A DNA stretch of 64,000 nucleotides from Hymenobacter volaticus (GCF_022921055.1 NZ_CP095061.1:3263501-3327500); one strand, 5' to 3'. Numbered from the stretch's first letter, positions 9,142 through 18,981 are shown. Numbers and translations: made by a program. The notes: a model not told the origin generated them from the letters alone.

Positions 9142-10680
9142 ATGATTGACGTTCTGCCTTATTTCGCGCAGTATAAAACCAATGCGAAAGATGAAATTCT
9201 AGCTGGTCTTACTACGGCGCTGGCGTTGGTGCCCGAGGTAGTAGCTTTTGCGCTGCTGGCTCACATCAGCCCCTTGGTAGGCATAAGCTCGGCCTTTATT
9301 ATTTGCTTTATCACGAGTGCCTTGGGTGGGCGGCCGGGCATGATTTCCGGCGCGGCCGGCTCTGTGGCGGTAGTGGTTGTGAGCTTGGTGGTGCAGCAAG
9401 GCATCGAATACTTGTTTGCGGCGGTGGTGCTGATGGGCATTATCCAGATACTAATTGGGCTGCTCCGGTTCGGCAAGTTCATTCGGCTGGTACCGCAGCC
9501 GGTGGTGTATGGCTTTGTCAATGGCTTGGCTATCATCATTTTCATGGCCCAGCTAGAGCAGTTCAAAGTATCGGATGCCACGGGCTCGGCGCACTGGCTG
9601 ACGGGTGCGCCGCTACTGCTTATGCTCGGGCTCGTGGCCCTCACCATGACTATTGTGTACCTGCTGCCTAAGCTAACGAAGGCGGTGCCGGCTTCGCTCA
9701 CGGCCATTGTAGTGGTGTCGGCGCTGGTGATTTTGGGCGGGCTCGATACCAAGTCGGTGGGCGACATTGCCTCTATTGCCGGCGGGCTGCCGCAGTTTCA
9801 TTTGCCGCAGGTGCCTGTGGCGTGGTCTACGCTCGGGGTGGTGCTTCCTTATTCCATTATTATGGCCCTGGTGGGGCTCACGGAAAGCTTGCTGACCCTC
9901 ACGGTGGTGGATGAAATGACGGGCACCCGTGGCCGGGGCAACAAAGACTGCGTGGCGCAGGGCCTGGCCAACATCACCTCCGGGCTATTGGGCGGCATGG
10001 GCGGCTGCGCCATGATCGGCCAAACAATGGTAAACCTAGAATCGAGGGGGCGCGGCCGGCTGTCGGGCGTGGTAGCGGCGGCGGCGCTGGCGCTGTTTGT
10101 GTTGGAAGGCTCCGGCCTGATTGAGCGGTTGCCGCTGGCCGCCCTGGTAGGCGTGATGTTTATGGTGGTGATTAACACCTTCGAGTGGGCCAGTTTGCGC
10201 ATCCTGCGCCGCATGCCCCGCACCGACGTGCTTGTGATGTTGCTCGTAACGCTGGTAACCGCTATTTCCCGCAACTTAGCATTGGCGGTGTTGCTCGGCG
10301 TGGTGGTATCAGCGCTGGCTTTTGCCTGGGAAAACGCCAAGCGCATCCGGGCCCGCAAATACTTGGATGAAGCGGGCACCAAGTACTACGAAATTTATGG
10401 GCCGCTTTTCTTTGGCTCGGTGCAGGCCTTCACCGAGAAGTTCGACGTTCAAGCCGACCCCGCCAATGTGGTGGTTGACTTCGGCGAGAGCCGCGTGGCC
10501 GACATGTCCGGTATTGACGCTCTGCACAAGCTCACCGACCGTTATCAGCGCCTCGGCAAAACGCTGCGCCTACGCCACCTCAGCCCCGATTGCCGCCAGT
10601 TGCTTCACAATGCAGGCGCGCTCATCGAAGTCAATATTCTGGAAGACCCGGAGTACCGCGTAGCCACCGACGCAGGATAA
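9142..10680 (+). CDS. SulP family inorganic anion transporter with STAS domain
   Basis: The ATG at 9142 (MIDVLPYFAQYKTNAKDEILAG) gives 512 residues; the 25 codons upstream in the same frame do not look coding. About eleven hydrophobic segments fill residues 20-395, starting with the SulP pattern LTTALALVPEVVAFALLAHISPLVG. The VGLTESLLTLTVVDEMTG stretch and QGLANITSGLLGGMGGCAMIGQT are conserved SulP signatures. The last 100 residues (IYGPLFFGSVQAFTEKF ... VVVDFGESRVADMSGIDAL) form a STAS domain. The family moves sulfate, bicarbonate or related anions across the inner membrane; which one is not evident. Transcribed away from the amine oxidase and toward the histidine kinase. Confidence 0.94.
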   Translation: MIDVLPYFAQYKTNAKDEILAGLTTALALVPEVVAFALLAHISPLVGISSAFIICFITSALGGRPGMISGAAGSVAVVVVSLVVQQGIEYLFAAVVLMGIIQILIGLLRFGKFIRLVPQPVVYGFVNGLAIIIFMAQLEQFKVSDATGSAHWLTGAPLLLMLGLVALTMTIVYLLPKLTKAVPASLTAIVVVSALVILGGLDTKSVGDIASIAGGLPQFHLPQVPVAWSTLGVVLPYSIIMALVGLTESLLTLTVVDEMTGTRGRGNKDCVAQGLANITSGLLGGMGGCAMIGQTMVNLESRGRGRLSGVVAAAALALFVLEGSGLIERLPLAALVGVMFMVVINTFEWASLRILRRMPRTDVLVMLLVTLVTAISRNLALAVLLGVVVSALAFAWENAKRIRARKYLDEAGTKYYEIYGPLFFGSVQAFTEKFDVQADPANVVVDFGESRVADMSGIDALHKLTDRYQRLGKTLRLRHLSPDCRQLLHNAGALIEVNILEDPEYRVATDAG

Positions 10681-10700
10681 CCCCACCTGCGTGGGAAGCA

Positions 10701-10740
10701 AACACGAGGTTCAAATAAAGCAATTTGCTTCGCTCGTGTT
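10701..10740. terminator. Weak hairpin between convergent genes
   Basis: AACACGAG at 10701 and CTCGTGTT at 10733 can pair between the ends of the SulP and kinase genes. There is no long T-run. It is only a candidate bidirectional terminator. Confidence 0.35.
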
Positions 10741-10777
10741 CCTACTGTAGGCTCAGCAACGCGGCACTTCCAGCCAG

Positions 10778-11986
10778 CTAGCGGGGCAGGTAGATGCGGA
10801 ACGTGCTGCCCTGCCCCAGCGTGCTATCGACCTCCACACGCCCGCCGGCCTGGTTGACCAAACGGTTGACTAGATACAAGCCCATGCCGGCCCCCGCCAC
10901 CTCGGGGTGAAACCGACGGAACAACTGAAACAGCTCCGAACCGTGGCGCTTCAGGTCGATGCCGCGGCCGTTGTCTTGCACGCTAAGCACCGAAACCCCG
11001 TCGGCCAGGGCCGTGCTTACTTGAATGCTTGGGGGGCGGCTAGGCTCGGCATACTTAAGGGCATTGCTGAGCAAGTTGTAGAGCATGCTGTGCAAACTAG
11101 GCCGGGCCAAACGTAGCGTGGGCGCCGCCGTGAAGTTCAACGTGAAAGCCGCATTTTGCACTTGGGGTTGCAGGATGCGCACAATCTCTTCGGTGAGAGG
11201 CTGCACGGCCACCGCCTCTTCGGGTATCTGCTCTAGCTGCCGCTGCTGCTGCACCACGGCCGTCAGCCCCTCAATTGTGCTCAGAATCTGTTGTAGAGCG
11301 TCTTCAAACATGTTCATCATGCTTGCAGCGTCTGCGTCGGGGATGGTGGCACTGCGCTTGAACTCGGCAAAAAGCCCCGCCATGTTGTCGATGGGTTGCT
11401 TGAGGTCGTGCGAGGCCGTGTACACGAAGCTGTCGAGGTCAGCGTTGATGCGGGTGAGCTGCTCGTTTTTAACCAGCAATTGCTCGTTGGCGTTGGCCAA
11501 TTGTTCGTTGGCGCGGGCTAGTTGCTCCCGTTGTTCCTCGGCCTGCATTTTGGCTCGCAGCAGCTCCTGCTCGTACTTGCGCCGGTCGGTGATGTCGAAC
11601 AAGGTGACGCGCACGACTAGTGGCTGGTCGTTGGTATCGCGCAGCAGCACCGAATTCATAAGCACGGGCAACGTGGTGCCGTTTTTGCGCCGCAGCATGT
11701 AGCTGAGTTCTCGCACTTGGCCCTGCAACAGCAACAAGGGCACGCAGTGCGTTTCGTAGTGTAGGCGCCCACCGATAGTCAGCAACTCTTGTAGACACTG
11801 GCGAGCTATCAACTCCTGACGTGTATAGCCAAGCCAATCGAGCAAGGTTTGGTTGACCTTTACGAGCGTGCCGTCGGGCAGGCACGAGCAGTAGCCGCAG
11901 GGCGCGTGCTCATAGAAATCATTTAGGTTTTCCTCCGTTAGGCGCAAGTCCAGTTCGGGTAGCCGCCCATCGTCAGCATCACTCAT
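10778..11986 (-). CDS. PAS-domain sensor histidine kinase coupled to the RsbQ-like hydrolase
   Basis: The protein has 402 residues and no membrane segment, so it is a cytosolic sensor. A PAS domain spans about 20-135 (HAPCGYCSCLPDGTLVKVNQTLLDWLGY ... VTLFDITDRR). A heptad-like coiled coil rich in NEQL repeats runs 140-182. The H-box TASHDLKQP has phosphoacceptor His193. The HATPase domain has LYNLLSNALKY (Asn308), DNGRGID (338-344) and GAGMGLYLVN (365-374). Its ATG overlaps the stop of the upstream hydrolase gene by four bases (ATGA), so translation is probably coupled. The C-terminal half is closely similar to the kinase at 36093. No response regulator is adjacent. Homology to RsbP is limited to the PAS input; the output is a kinase, not a PP2C phosphatase. 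Confidence 0.93.
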   Translation of the reverse strand: MSDADDGRLPELDLRLTEENLNDFYEHAPCGYCSCLPDGTLVKVNQTLLDWLGYTRQELIARQCLQELLTIGGRLHYETHCVPLLLLQGQVRELSYMLRRKNGTTLPVLMNSVLLRDTNDQPLVVRVTLFDITDRRKYEQELLRAKMQAEEQREQLARANEQLANANEQLLVKNEQLTRINADLDSFVYTASHDLKQPIDNMAGLFAEFKRSATIPDADAASMMNMFEDALQQILSTIEGLTAVVQQQRQLEQIPEEAVAVQPLTEEIVRILQPQVQNAAFTLNFTAAPTLRLARPSLHSMLYNLLSNALKYAEPSRPPSIQVSTALADGVSVLSVQDNGRGIDLKRHGSELFQLFRRFHPEVAGAGMGLYLVNRLVNQAGGRVEVDSTLGQGSTFRIYLPR

Positions 11987-12795
11987 AGATATTGAATACG
12001 CATGAAACCTATAAAACGACTAACTGCCGAGATGGTAGCCTCCGGCGCAGTCAGGTGCGGGCAGTGCCCGGAGGTATCAATTACAATCAATTCACTATCG
12101 GGCATTTGCTGATGCATATACGTACCCACCGTCAAAGGCGCTAGCGCATCATCGGCGCATTGCAAAATCAAGCTCGGCGTGCGTACCAGCGGCAAATCGG
12201 CGCGGTTGTCGGACAGAAACGTGAGGCGAGCGAAATGCCGGGCAATGGTAGGGTCGGTGTTGCAAAAGCTGTTGTTGAGCTCGGCAGCCAGCTCGGGCCG
12301 ATCGGGGTGGCCCATGATAACCGGGGTTATGGCACTCGACCAACCCAGGTAATTGTCGTTCATAGCGGCCAGCAACTCCTCGATGTCGGTCCGCTCGAAC
12401 CCGCCGGTGTAGCCAACATCGTTGATGAAGCGCGGCGAAGGCGCCACCAGCACCAGTTGGCGGAAGCGCCTCGGTTCCTCAACAGCCGCCAGCAAGGCGA
12501 TTGTGGCCCCAACGGAATGCCCCACCAGTATCACCTCACGCAGATCAAGCTCGCGTAGCACGGCCAATACGTCCTCGGCATGGGCAGTCAGCGAGCTATA
12601 TCGCTCCACATCGTAAGCCGCTAAATCCGACTGGCCTGCCCCCAGTAAATCGAGCAGTACCACTTGGTAGTTGGACTCGAAAGCCGGCGCTACCCGCCGC
12701 CACATGCGCTGGTCGCAGCCGAAGCCGTGCACAAACACCATAGTCTGTGCTCCCGCCCCGGAAACGGTAACATGATGACGCTTCAGAATGTCCAT
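11983..12795 (-). CDS. Alpha/beta hydrolase of the RsbQ type
   Basis: From ATG 12795 the protein has 270 residues and is strongly RsbQ-like: HHVTVSGAG, FVHGFGCDQRMW, LLDLLGAGQSDLAAYD, CNTDPTIARHFA, LQCADDALAPLTVGTYMH and GHCPHL. The catalytic triad is Ser94 (GHSVG, 92-96), Asp215 or 216 and His244. In Bacillus subtilis RsbQ works with the PAS protein RsbP to sense energy stress, and the plant strigolactone and karrikin receptors belong to the same group. Here the gene overlaps a PAS histidine kinase by four bases, so I infer that the hydrolase makes or delivers a hydrophobic ligand for that PAS domain. An alternative TTG start at 12849 has a strong AAAGGAGG ten bases upstream and would add 18 residues. 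Confidence 0.92.
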   Translation of the reverse strand: MDILKRHHVTVSGAGAQTMVFVHGFGCDQRMWRRVAPAFESNYQVVLLDLLGAGQSDLAAYDVERYSSLTAHAEDVLAVLRELDLREVILVGHSVGATIALLAAVEEPRRFRQLVLVAPSPRFINDVGYTGGFERTDIEELLAAMNDNYLGWSSAITPVIMGHPDRPELAAELNNSFCNTDPTIARHFARLTFLSDNRADLPLVRTPSLILQCADDALAPLTVGTYMHQQMPDSELIVIDTSGHCPHLTAPEATISAVSRFIGFMRIQYL

Positions 12796-12831
12796 ACTTC
12801 CTTGATCCACATAAATAAGTATTCTGAGCGC

Positions 12832-12870
12832 GAAGGCACTACTACCCAAGTTGGCGGCACCTCCTTTCTC
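12832..12870 (-). promoter_or_regulatory. Strong Shine-Dalgarno before an alternative TTG start
   Basis: On the minus strand AAAGGAGGTG precedes TTG (12849) by about ten bases. Such a perfect ribosome site is unusual in this window, so the TTG start of the RsbQ-like gene deserves consideration even though homology favours ATG 12795. Confidence 0.45.
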
Positions 12871-13085
12871 TACGCCCTAAGGTAGCACTTAGCGCTAGTT
12901 ACGAAGCCCTGCACCCAGGCACAATCTTGAAAGACCACCGCAATGATTCTGCGCGGCGGGTGCCACTTACGTGAATTGCTACTTCCACTACGATTAAATG
13001 GGAAGTTAGTGCAGCCATGCTCATCTATAACTTGGACCGTATGCAGGCGGTATACAGTTGACGTCTCACTTGGCTTTCTCTGTGT

Positions 13086-14108
13086 ATGAAAAACAACTCT
13101 TTGCACCATACCACCGTGGTTATCACCGGCGCCTCTAGTGGCATTGGCCGGGCAACTGCACTGACATTTGCCCGCCACGGGGCCCGTTTGGTTTTGGCGG
13201 CCCGGCGCGCCGCCGTTCTGGCCGAGGTGGTAGCGGAATGTGAAGAGCTAGGCGCCGAAGCCCTGGCCGTCCCGACCGATGTAACGGATGCCAACGCGGT
13301 GCAGCGCCTCGCCGAAGCGGCCGTCGCGTTTGGGGGCCGGGTTGATGTGTGGGTCAACAACGCAGGTAGTGGCGCCATTGGGCCGTTTGAAGCTATTCCG
13401 CTGGCTACCCACGAGCAGGTGCTGCGCATCAACTTGTTTGGCTACTTATATGGGGCCTACGCCGTGCTGCCCATCTTTCGGCGGCAGCGCCAGGGCACAC
13501 TCATCAACGTTATATCCTTGGGTGCTTGGTTGCCCGAGCCGTACACCGTCGCCTACAGCGCCAGCAAATACGGCTTGCGCGGCCTCATGGACACTTTACG
13601 CACCGAGCTGAGTACGGAGCCGCACATCCACGTGTGCGACGTGCACCCCGCTTACATCGATACGCCCGGTTTTCAGCACGGCGCCAACTACACGGGCCGC
13701 GTCATTAAGCCCGCACCGCCCGTGTTTCCAGCGCAAAAAGTAGCCGACACCATTGTGAGGCTGGCTCGCCACCCCCGCTCGACTACCATGGTTGGTTGGA
13801 CGGCCCCTGCATTTCGGCTGCTTTACAATCTTGCCCCTGCCGCCACCCGCTGGAGCGGTATGCGCCTGCTCAAGCTATACTTGCAGCAAGCTGAACGCGC
13901 ACCCATTTCCGACGGCAGCCTCTTCACGCCCACGCCCGCCCGCCACGGCACCGACATATCAGGCGGCTGGCGACGCCCCACTTCCTCTTCCGGTGGTTCT
14001 GGCTCTAAGTGGCTAGGCGCCGTCGTGGCCGTAGCCGCTGCTGCTGCGGGATTCTACGCCTTGCAGCGCCCAACTCCCCCTCAGCAAGTAGCGCCCAATG
14101 CTGAGTGA
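13086..14108 (+). CDS. SDR family oxidoreductase with C-terminal membrane anchor
   Basis: The 340-residue protein has a Rossmann fold with TGASSGIG (14-21), NNAG (91-94), a catalytic Ser near 144, and Tyr157/Lys161 in YSASK, so the active site of a classical NAD(P)H short-chain dehydrogenase is complete. HPAYIDTPGF follows the catalytic region as usual. Beyond residue 250 the protein is atypical: a Ser/Gly/Pro-rich linker and a single predicted transmembrane helix (WLGAVVAVAAAAAGFYAL) near the C-terminus suggest tethering to the inner membrane. Substrate unknown. It is divergent from the RsbQ-like operon. Confidence 0.9.
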   Translation: MKNNSLHHTTVVITGASSGIGRATALTFARHGARLVLAARRAAVLAEVVAECEELGAEALAVPTDVTDANAVQRLAEAAVAFGGRVDVWVNNAGSGAIGPFEAIPLATHEQVLRINLFGYLYGAYAVLPIFRRQRQGTLINVISLGAWLPEPYTVAYSASKYGLRGLMDTLRTELSTEPHIHVCDVHPAYIDTPGFQHGANYTGRVIKPAPPVFPAQKVADTIVRLARHPRSTTMVGWTAPAFRLLYNLAPAATRWSGMRLLKLYLQQAERAPISDGSLFTPTPARHGTDISGGWRRPTSSSGGSGSKWLGAVVAVAAAAAGFYALQRPTPPQQVAPNAE

Positions 14109-14243
14109 GAGCAGTAAGCATTTAACCGCGTAGCGGCTGCCATCAGCCTGAGTTGGGCTGTGTGTAGGTAGTAAGCAAAACAATACACCATCATGTCCAC
14201 CTAGCGCCTTCGCAGTGGAGCCGCTATCGTTGCCAAAGTAACT

Positions 14244-14338
14244 GTCATGCTGAGCGTAGCCGAAGCATCTCGCGTGCTGATGTGAGATTGGTACTCTTGC
14301 GTCAGCACACGAGATGCTTCGACTTCGCTCAGCATGAC
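14244..14338. repeat. Palindromic intergenic repeat, copy 1
   Basis: One arm reads GTCATGCTGAGC-GTAGC-CGAAGCATCTCGC and the other its near-complement (GAGATGCTTCG ... GCTCAGCATGAC), separated by about 35 variable bases. It sits between two genes that end toward each other (SDR and UvrA). The remainder of the 14109-14501 gap has no recognisable feature. Confidence 0.9.
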
Positions 14339-14501
14339 GATAGTGTTACAGCGGCAACATAGGAGGTACTGCGCTTTCGGCTCCGCTGTGAGGATGCTAG
14401 ATGAACATGGCGGTCAAGAAGAAGTGAAAACGGCTAAGTTCTTACTGTCTATACAGTCGTATTCTAAGGACGGCTACCCTCTAGAATTTTAGTGGAACAC
14501 T

Positions 14502-17054
14502 CTAACTCTTGCTTCCTTGGAAACGTGCTAGATACGGGGCCGTACGGCTGCCTTTGGTGTTGATGACTTGCTCGGGCGTGCCAGCGGCTACCACTTGGCC
14601 GCCTTCGTCGCCGGCTCCAGGGCCCATATCCAGTACGTAGTCGCTGCCGGCTACTACGCGCATGTCGTGCTCCACCACAATGACGGTGTTGCCGGCTTCT
14701 ACCAAACCGTTGAGTTGAACGAGCAGCTTTTCCACGTCGGCGGGGTGCAGGCCGGTGGTGGGTTCGTCGAGGACGTAGAGCGAGTTGCCGCGCTGAGCGC
14801 GCTGTAGTTCGGTGGCTAGTTTGATGCGCTGCGCCTCGCCGCCCGATAGCTCGGTGGCGGGCTGACCAAGGCGCAAGTATCCTAGCCCGACTTCGCGCAG
14901 CACCGTGAGGGCCCGGTGTACCGGCGGCTCGTCGGCGAAGAACTCCCAAGAGGCATCCACCGTCATGGCCAGCACTTCCGCAATGTTTTTGTCGCGGTAC
15001 GTGACTTCCAGCGTTTTGGCGTTGTAGCGCGCGCCATGGCAAACCGGGCACGGGGCGTACACGCTGGGCAGAAACAGCAGCTCCACCATCACGAAGCCTT
15101 CGCCCTGGCAGTTTTCGCAGCGGCCTTTCACTACGTTGAACGAGAAACGGCCGGCATCGTAGCGGCGCTTGCGGGCGGCGGGCGTGGCCGCAAACAGCTT
15201 GCGTACGTGGTCGAAAAGACCGGTATAAGTAGCCATGTTGGAGCGCGGCGTGCGACCAATCGGCTTCTGGTCGACGCGCACCAGCCGCTTGATGTGCTCC
15301 ATGCCAGCTACAATGTGGCCACCGGTTTCGGTGGGGGCGGCGCGCTCCAGCGGATCGGCTTCCTCTTCCTCCCCGGCTGTCACATCGAGGCCCAAGTGCT
15401 CAGCCACCAACTCCACCAAAACTTGGCTTACTAAGCTTGATTTGCCAGAGCCCGATACGCCCGTAACGGTAGTGAATACGCCCAACGGGAAGGCCACGTC
15501 CAACTTATCGAGGTTGTTGCGCGTGACGCCTTCCAGCTTCAGCCAGCTAGTAGGCGTACGCGGCGCACGAGCCCCTTGCGTGGTGGCAGTGGTGAATAGG
15601 TAGCGGCGTGTCTGCGAGGTTTTTACTTCGGCTAACCCCGTAGGTGGGCCGCTGTAGAGCACTTCCCCACCTTGCTCGCCGGCGGCTGGCCCTACGTCTA
15701 CTAGCCAGTCGGCTTGCCGGACCACATCGAGGTTGTGCTCGACCACAAACAACGAGTTGCCCGCCCGTTTCAGTGCTGCTAAGGCCGCTAATAAGGCCTC
15801 GGTATCAGAGGGGTGCAGGCCGGCCGAGGGTTCGTCGAGCACATACACCACCCCAAACAGATTGGAGTAGAGTTGCGTGGCCAGCCGCAGCCGCTGCAAT
15901 TCGCCCGGCGACAACGTAGGCGTGCTGCGCTCCAACGACAAATACCCCAATCCTAAATTTAGCAATACCGCCAGCCGGGCGCACAAGTCGGCGGCGATGC
16001 GCTGAGCTACAATAACTTGTTCGGGGTGCGCGGCGTCGTGCTTTTTGCGGCCCGCGGCCGTGCCGTCGGCATAAGGCTTAAGCAGGCCTGCCACCCGCTT
16101 TAGCGGCAGGTTCGCCAGTTCGGCAATATCCAGCCCCGCGAAGGTTACCGACAACGACTCGGGCCGCAGCCGCTTGCCGTGGCAAAGCGGGCACTCGGTG
16201 CTGAGCATGTATTGCAAGGCCCGCTTTTTCATGAGCGGGCTTTGCGTGTTGGCGAAGGTGTGCAACACGTGCCGCTTGGCGCTGCTGAAGGTACCCATGT
16301 AGTTCGGCGGCTCCCGGCGCTTGAGGGCTCGTTGCGTTTCAGCGGGCGAGTAGCCGGGGTACACGGGCACCACCGGTTGCTCGTCCGTGAACAGAATCCA
16401 CTCTCGGTCTTTTTGAGGCAAGTCGCGCCAGGGCCGGTCTACGTCGTAGCCAAGCGTGACCAGGATGTCGCGCTGATTTTGGCCGCCCCAGGCTTGCGGC
16501 CAAGCCGCAATGGCTCGCTCCCGAATCGTGAGCGAATCATCGGGCACCATCGATTGCTCGGTTACCTCGTAGGTGCGGCCCAAGCCGTGACAGGTGGGAC
16601 AGGCGCCCTCGGGCGTGTTCGGCGAAAAGGCTTCGGCATAGATGATGCCCTGCCCCGCCGGATAGTCGCCGGCCCGCGAGTAGAGCATGCGCACCAAGTT
16701 GGAAAGCGTGGTCACGCTGCCCACCGATGAGCGGGTGGTGGGCGTACCACGCTGCTGCTGCAAGGCCACGGCCGGCGGCAACCCCTCAATGACATCCACC
16801 TCGGGCACGGCCATTTGGTGAAACAATCGCCGCGCGTACGGCGACACCGATTCTAGGTAGCGTCGCTGCGCTTCGGCATAGAGCGTCCCGAAAGCCAACG
16901 ACGACTTGCCCGAGCCCGACACACCCGTAAACACGACCAGCGCATCGCGGGGAATATCAACGCTGATGTTTTTCAGATTATGCTCGCGCGCCCCTCGGAC
17001 GTGCACGAAGCCGGTAAACTCTTGGGAGGTATTGGGTTGAGTGTTTTTCGCCAT
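14502..17054 (-). CDS. UvrA-like excinuclease ABC subunit lacking the UvrB-binding insert
   Basis: The ATG at 17054 gives 850 residues, against about 940 for housekeeping UvrA; the 24 codons upstream look non-coding. Walker [10 protein letters not shown] is at 44-52 and a second [10 protein letters not shown] opens the C-terminal half. Zinc-type modules CPTCHG (152) and CPLCHG lie in the N-terminal half and CENCQGEGF...CPVCHG in the C-terminal half. ABC signatures [15 protein letters not shown] and [15 protein letters not shown] are both present. Only about twelve residues separate LYSRAGDYP from [15 protein letters not shown], where E. coli UvrA has well over 100; that missing region is the UvrB-binding domain. 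This makes it a class II/UvrA2-type protein, linked in other bacteria to DNA-damage or DNA-binding-drug tolerance. The housekeeping uvrA is presumably elsewhere. Confidence 0.9.
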   Translation of the reverse strand: MAKNTQPNTSQEFTGFVHVRGAREHNLKNISVDIPRDALVVFTGVSGSGKSSLAFGTLYAEAQRRYLESVSPYARRLFHQMAVPEVDVIEGLPPAVALQQQRGTPTTRSSVGSVTTLSNLVRMLYSRAGDYPAGQGIIYAEAFSPNTPEGACPTCHGLGRTYEVTEQSMVPDDSLTIRERAIAAWPQAWGGQNQRDILVTLGYDVDRPWRDLPQKDREWILFTDEQPVVPVYPGYSPAETQRALKRREPPNYMGTFSSAKRHVLHTFANTQSPLMKKRALQYMLSTECPLCHGKRLRPESLSVTFAGLDIAELANLPLKRVAGLLKPYADGTAAGRKKHDAAHPEQVIVAQRIAADLCARLAVLLNLGLGYLSLERSTPTLSPGELQRLRLATQLYSNLFGVVYVLDEPSAGLHPSDTEALLAALAALKRAGNSLFVVEHNLDVVRQADWLVDVGPAAGEQGGEVLYSGPPTGLAEVKTSQTRRYLFTTATTQGARAPRTPTSWLKLEGVTRNNLDKLDVAFPLGVFTTVTGVSGSGKSSLVSQVLVELVAEHLGLDVTAGEEEEADPLERAAPTETGGHIVAGMEHIKRLVRVDQKPIGRTPRSNMATYTGLFDHVRKLFAATPAARKRRYDAGRFSFNVVKGRCENCQGEGFVMVELLFLPSVYAPCPVCHGARYNAKTLEVTYRDKNIAEVLAMTVDASWEFFADEPPVHRALTVLREVGLGYLRLGQPATELSGGEAQRIKLATELQRAQRGNSLYVLDEPTTGLHPADVEKLLVQLNGLVEAGNTVIVVEHDMRVVAGSDYVLDMGPGAGDEGGQVVAAGTPEQVINTKGSRTAPYLARFQGSKS

Positions 17055-17172
17055 GGAGTGCAGCGCAACTTGTAAGGAGCTACTGCACCTTGGTACGCAA
17101 AAACACACAATGCTGCCGAGACACACCCTACCCGCCCGGCCACTAGTACCTCACCGTGGCTTCCAACTAAGC

Positions 17173-18132
17173 TTATTCGTCGGTGCTTTTGCCGGACCTT
17201 TGGGGACCACCGGCAAACATGATAGCCAACGTTTTGGCTCCTATTTGGGTGATGTCCTTGGCATAATCTAGCACTTGACCAGTGGTTTTGATTTGCAGGT
17301 TTTGCGCCGTGACGGGCTTCAGCTGCACGCTCTCAAATTCGTAGAGTAGCTTGTGCTTGCGCTCCTTATCGAAGTAGACGACCAGTTTGGTGATGCCCTG
17401 CTTTTCCTTGACGTACACCGGGTGAGCGAAATTCAACATTTGCGGTATTTGGGGCGAGGTCCAGACGTCCAGGGCCACCGGCTTCTCCGACATGCCCCCG
17501 AGGGCCGGGTCGGCGGGCGCGGCGGCGTTCGGCTTGAGCGTGTAGGTGGTTTTCGTGCTCGGGTAGCCTGCTACCAGCGCCGTTTCGGCAGTGGTTTTCA
17601 TGGTGTAGTCGGCGTCGGTAACGGATATGCTTTGCCACACATTCTTGACGCTGCCCGCATCGTAAGTGTAAGCCACTTGGTCGGGGCGGCCTTGGGCGGC
17701 CATTAGCAGCAAGCCGGTGTTCTTGGTGCTGTTGAAGTAATTTTCGAGGTGATACGTAAGGGCATCGGTGCTGACGCGGGCTTCCTGGTTGCGGCAGTAG
17801 ATGGTGCCTTTGCGGGGCAGCATCATGGCCCCCATCGTCATGGCCGGCGGACTCTTCTGGGCCGAAGCCTGCATTTGCTGCTGTTCGGCCGGCGACATGG
17901 CGCCAATAATGCGTTGCATCTGCTCTTGTGGGTTACCCTTCGCCGGATCAAGTTGGCTCAGCACTTTGTCGAAGGGGTTGCCGGGCAACGAAACGCGGGT
18001 GGTAATGATACCCTCTGTGAATGCAGCGGGTGCTGGTGCCTTTGTAGGCTTAGCCGGCAGGTAGTTGGCCGCTGTTAGAGAAACCGTGAGAAGAAACAAC
18101 ATGGCAGCAAAAGGGTGTCGGCTGGGGTGCAT
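17173..18132 (-). CDS. Exported protein of unknown function (DUF4412-like)
   Basis: From ATG 18132 the protein has 319 residues and starts with a signal peptide (HPFAAMLFLLTVSLTAANYLPA). The mature part begins FTEGIITTRVS, which resembles the opening strand of DUF4412-type periplasmic proteins, and continues with a Met/Gln-rich helix (MQRIIGAMSPAEQQQMQ). Later strands read GTIYCRNQEARVS and TTYTLKP. DUF4412 is a guess from this pattern. A longer start at 18213 would place the signal peptide internally. It is divergent from the DinB gene and about 120 bp upstream of uvrA on the same strand. Confidence 0.75.
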   Translation of the reverse strand: MHPSRHPFAAMLFLLTVSLTAANYLPAKPTKAPAPAAFTEGIITTRVSLPGNPFDKVLSQLDPAKGNPQEQMQRIIGAMSPAEQQQMQASAQKSPPAMTMGAMMLPRKGTIYCRNQEARVSTDALTYHLENYFNSTKNTGLLLMAAQGRPDQVAYTYDAGSVKNVWQSISVTDADYTMKTTAETALVAGYPSTKTTYTLKPNAAAPADPALGGMSEKPVALDVWTSPQIPQMLNFAHPVYVKEKQGITKLVVYFDKERKHKLLYEFESVQLKPVTAQNLQIKTTGQVLDYAKDITQIGAKTLAIMFAGGPQRSGKSTDE

Positions 18133-18413
18133 AAGCTGTTGGGGAAAGGAAGAGGGTGAATTAGTGGCTTGTACTCCGCTGCCTAGCTCGACAGTGGAGC
18201 AGAACCGGCACAAAGCTATAGCAATATTTATTCTCCTATATATGATACCTCTGGTTGGCTTTTCAACCGCGTGTACAAAAGCGCGAAATGCAGGCTTTGC
18301 GCTACCCCTTCCGATAGATTATGCCTGTTATTCTAAAATAGCTGCACTTTGCGTTGAACAAGCCGCTCTATCCGTCAATTGGCTGAAACTTCATCTTACT
18401 CCCGCAATTTGCC

Positions 18414-18896
18414 ATGGACCAACAAACCCGAAAAAACCTAGTTGAGCAGTTACGAAGCTTACTTGTGGAGGGCAATGCCCACGTTACGTTCGAGGATGCT
18501 TGCGCCAATGTACCGCCGCACCTGCTGAACCAAGCGGTTCCGGGCCTGCCGTACACTGTTTGGCAATTGGCCGAGCACATCCGGATTGCCCAGTGGGATA
18601 TTGTGGAGTTCTCTATTGATCCGAACCATACCTCGCCCAAGTGGCCCGACGACTACTGGCCCGCGCCGGAATCGAAGGGTGATGCCGCTAGCTGGCAGGC
18701 GACACTAACTCAAATTAAGCACGACCGGGACCGGTTTATTGCTGTGCTTGGAGACTCCTCCCAAGACTTGTTTGCGCCTTTCCCGCACGGCACGGGCCAA
18801 ACACTTTTTCGGGAGGCCCTGCTGATTGGTGACCACAACGCCTACCACACCGGCCAGATTATCCTGGTCCGGCGCCTGCTCAACGATTGGGAATAA
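18414..18896 (+). CDS. DinB family protein
   Basis: The 160-residue protein has the four-helix DinB/YfiT fold pattern. Candidate metal ligands are His55 (WQLAEHIR), His141 and His145 (GDHNAYHTGQI), the usual three-histidine site. The family includes thiol-dependent S-transferases (bacillithiol or other cofactors) as well as uncharacterised damage-inducible proteins; the specific reaction is unknown. No signal peptide. The gene is monocistronic, divergent from the DUF4412-like gene and followed by a palindromic repeat. Confidence 0.88.
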   Translation: MDQQTRKNLVEQLRSLLVEGNAHVTFEDACANVPPHLLNQAVPGLPYTVWQLAEHIRIAQWDIVEFSIDPNHTSPKWPDDYWPAPESKGDAASWQATLTQIKHDRDRFIAVLGDSSQDLFAPFPHGTGQTLFREALLIGDHNAYHTGQIILVRRLLNDWE

Positions 18897-18981
18897 GTGG
18901 ACGAAGCAAGCTGTATCAGTCAATCTTAACTCGTCTGCTCAGCGGAGCCGAAGCCTCGCTCGCTGACACTAGAATAGTATT

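Noticed and set aside
14464..15051. 195-codon leftward ORF overlapping the end of the UvrA-like gene
   Set aside because: It is in another frame over strongly conserved UvrA motifs, with an Arg/His-rich product typical of a shadow frame.
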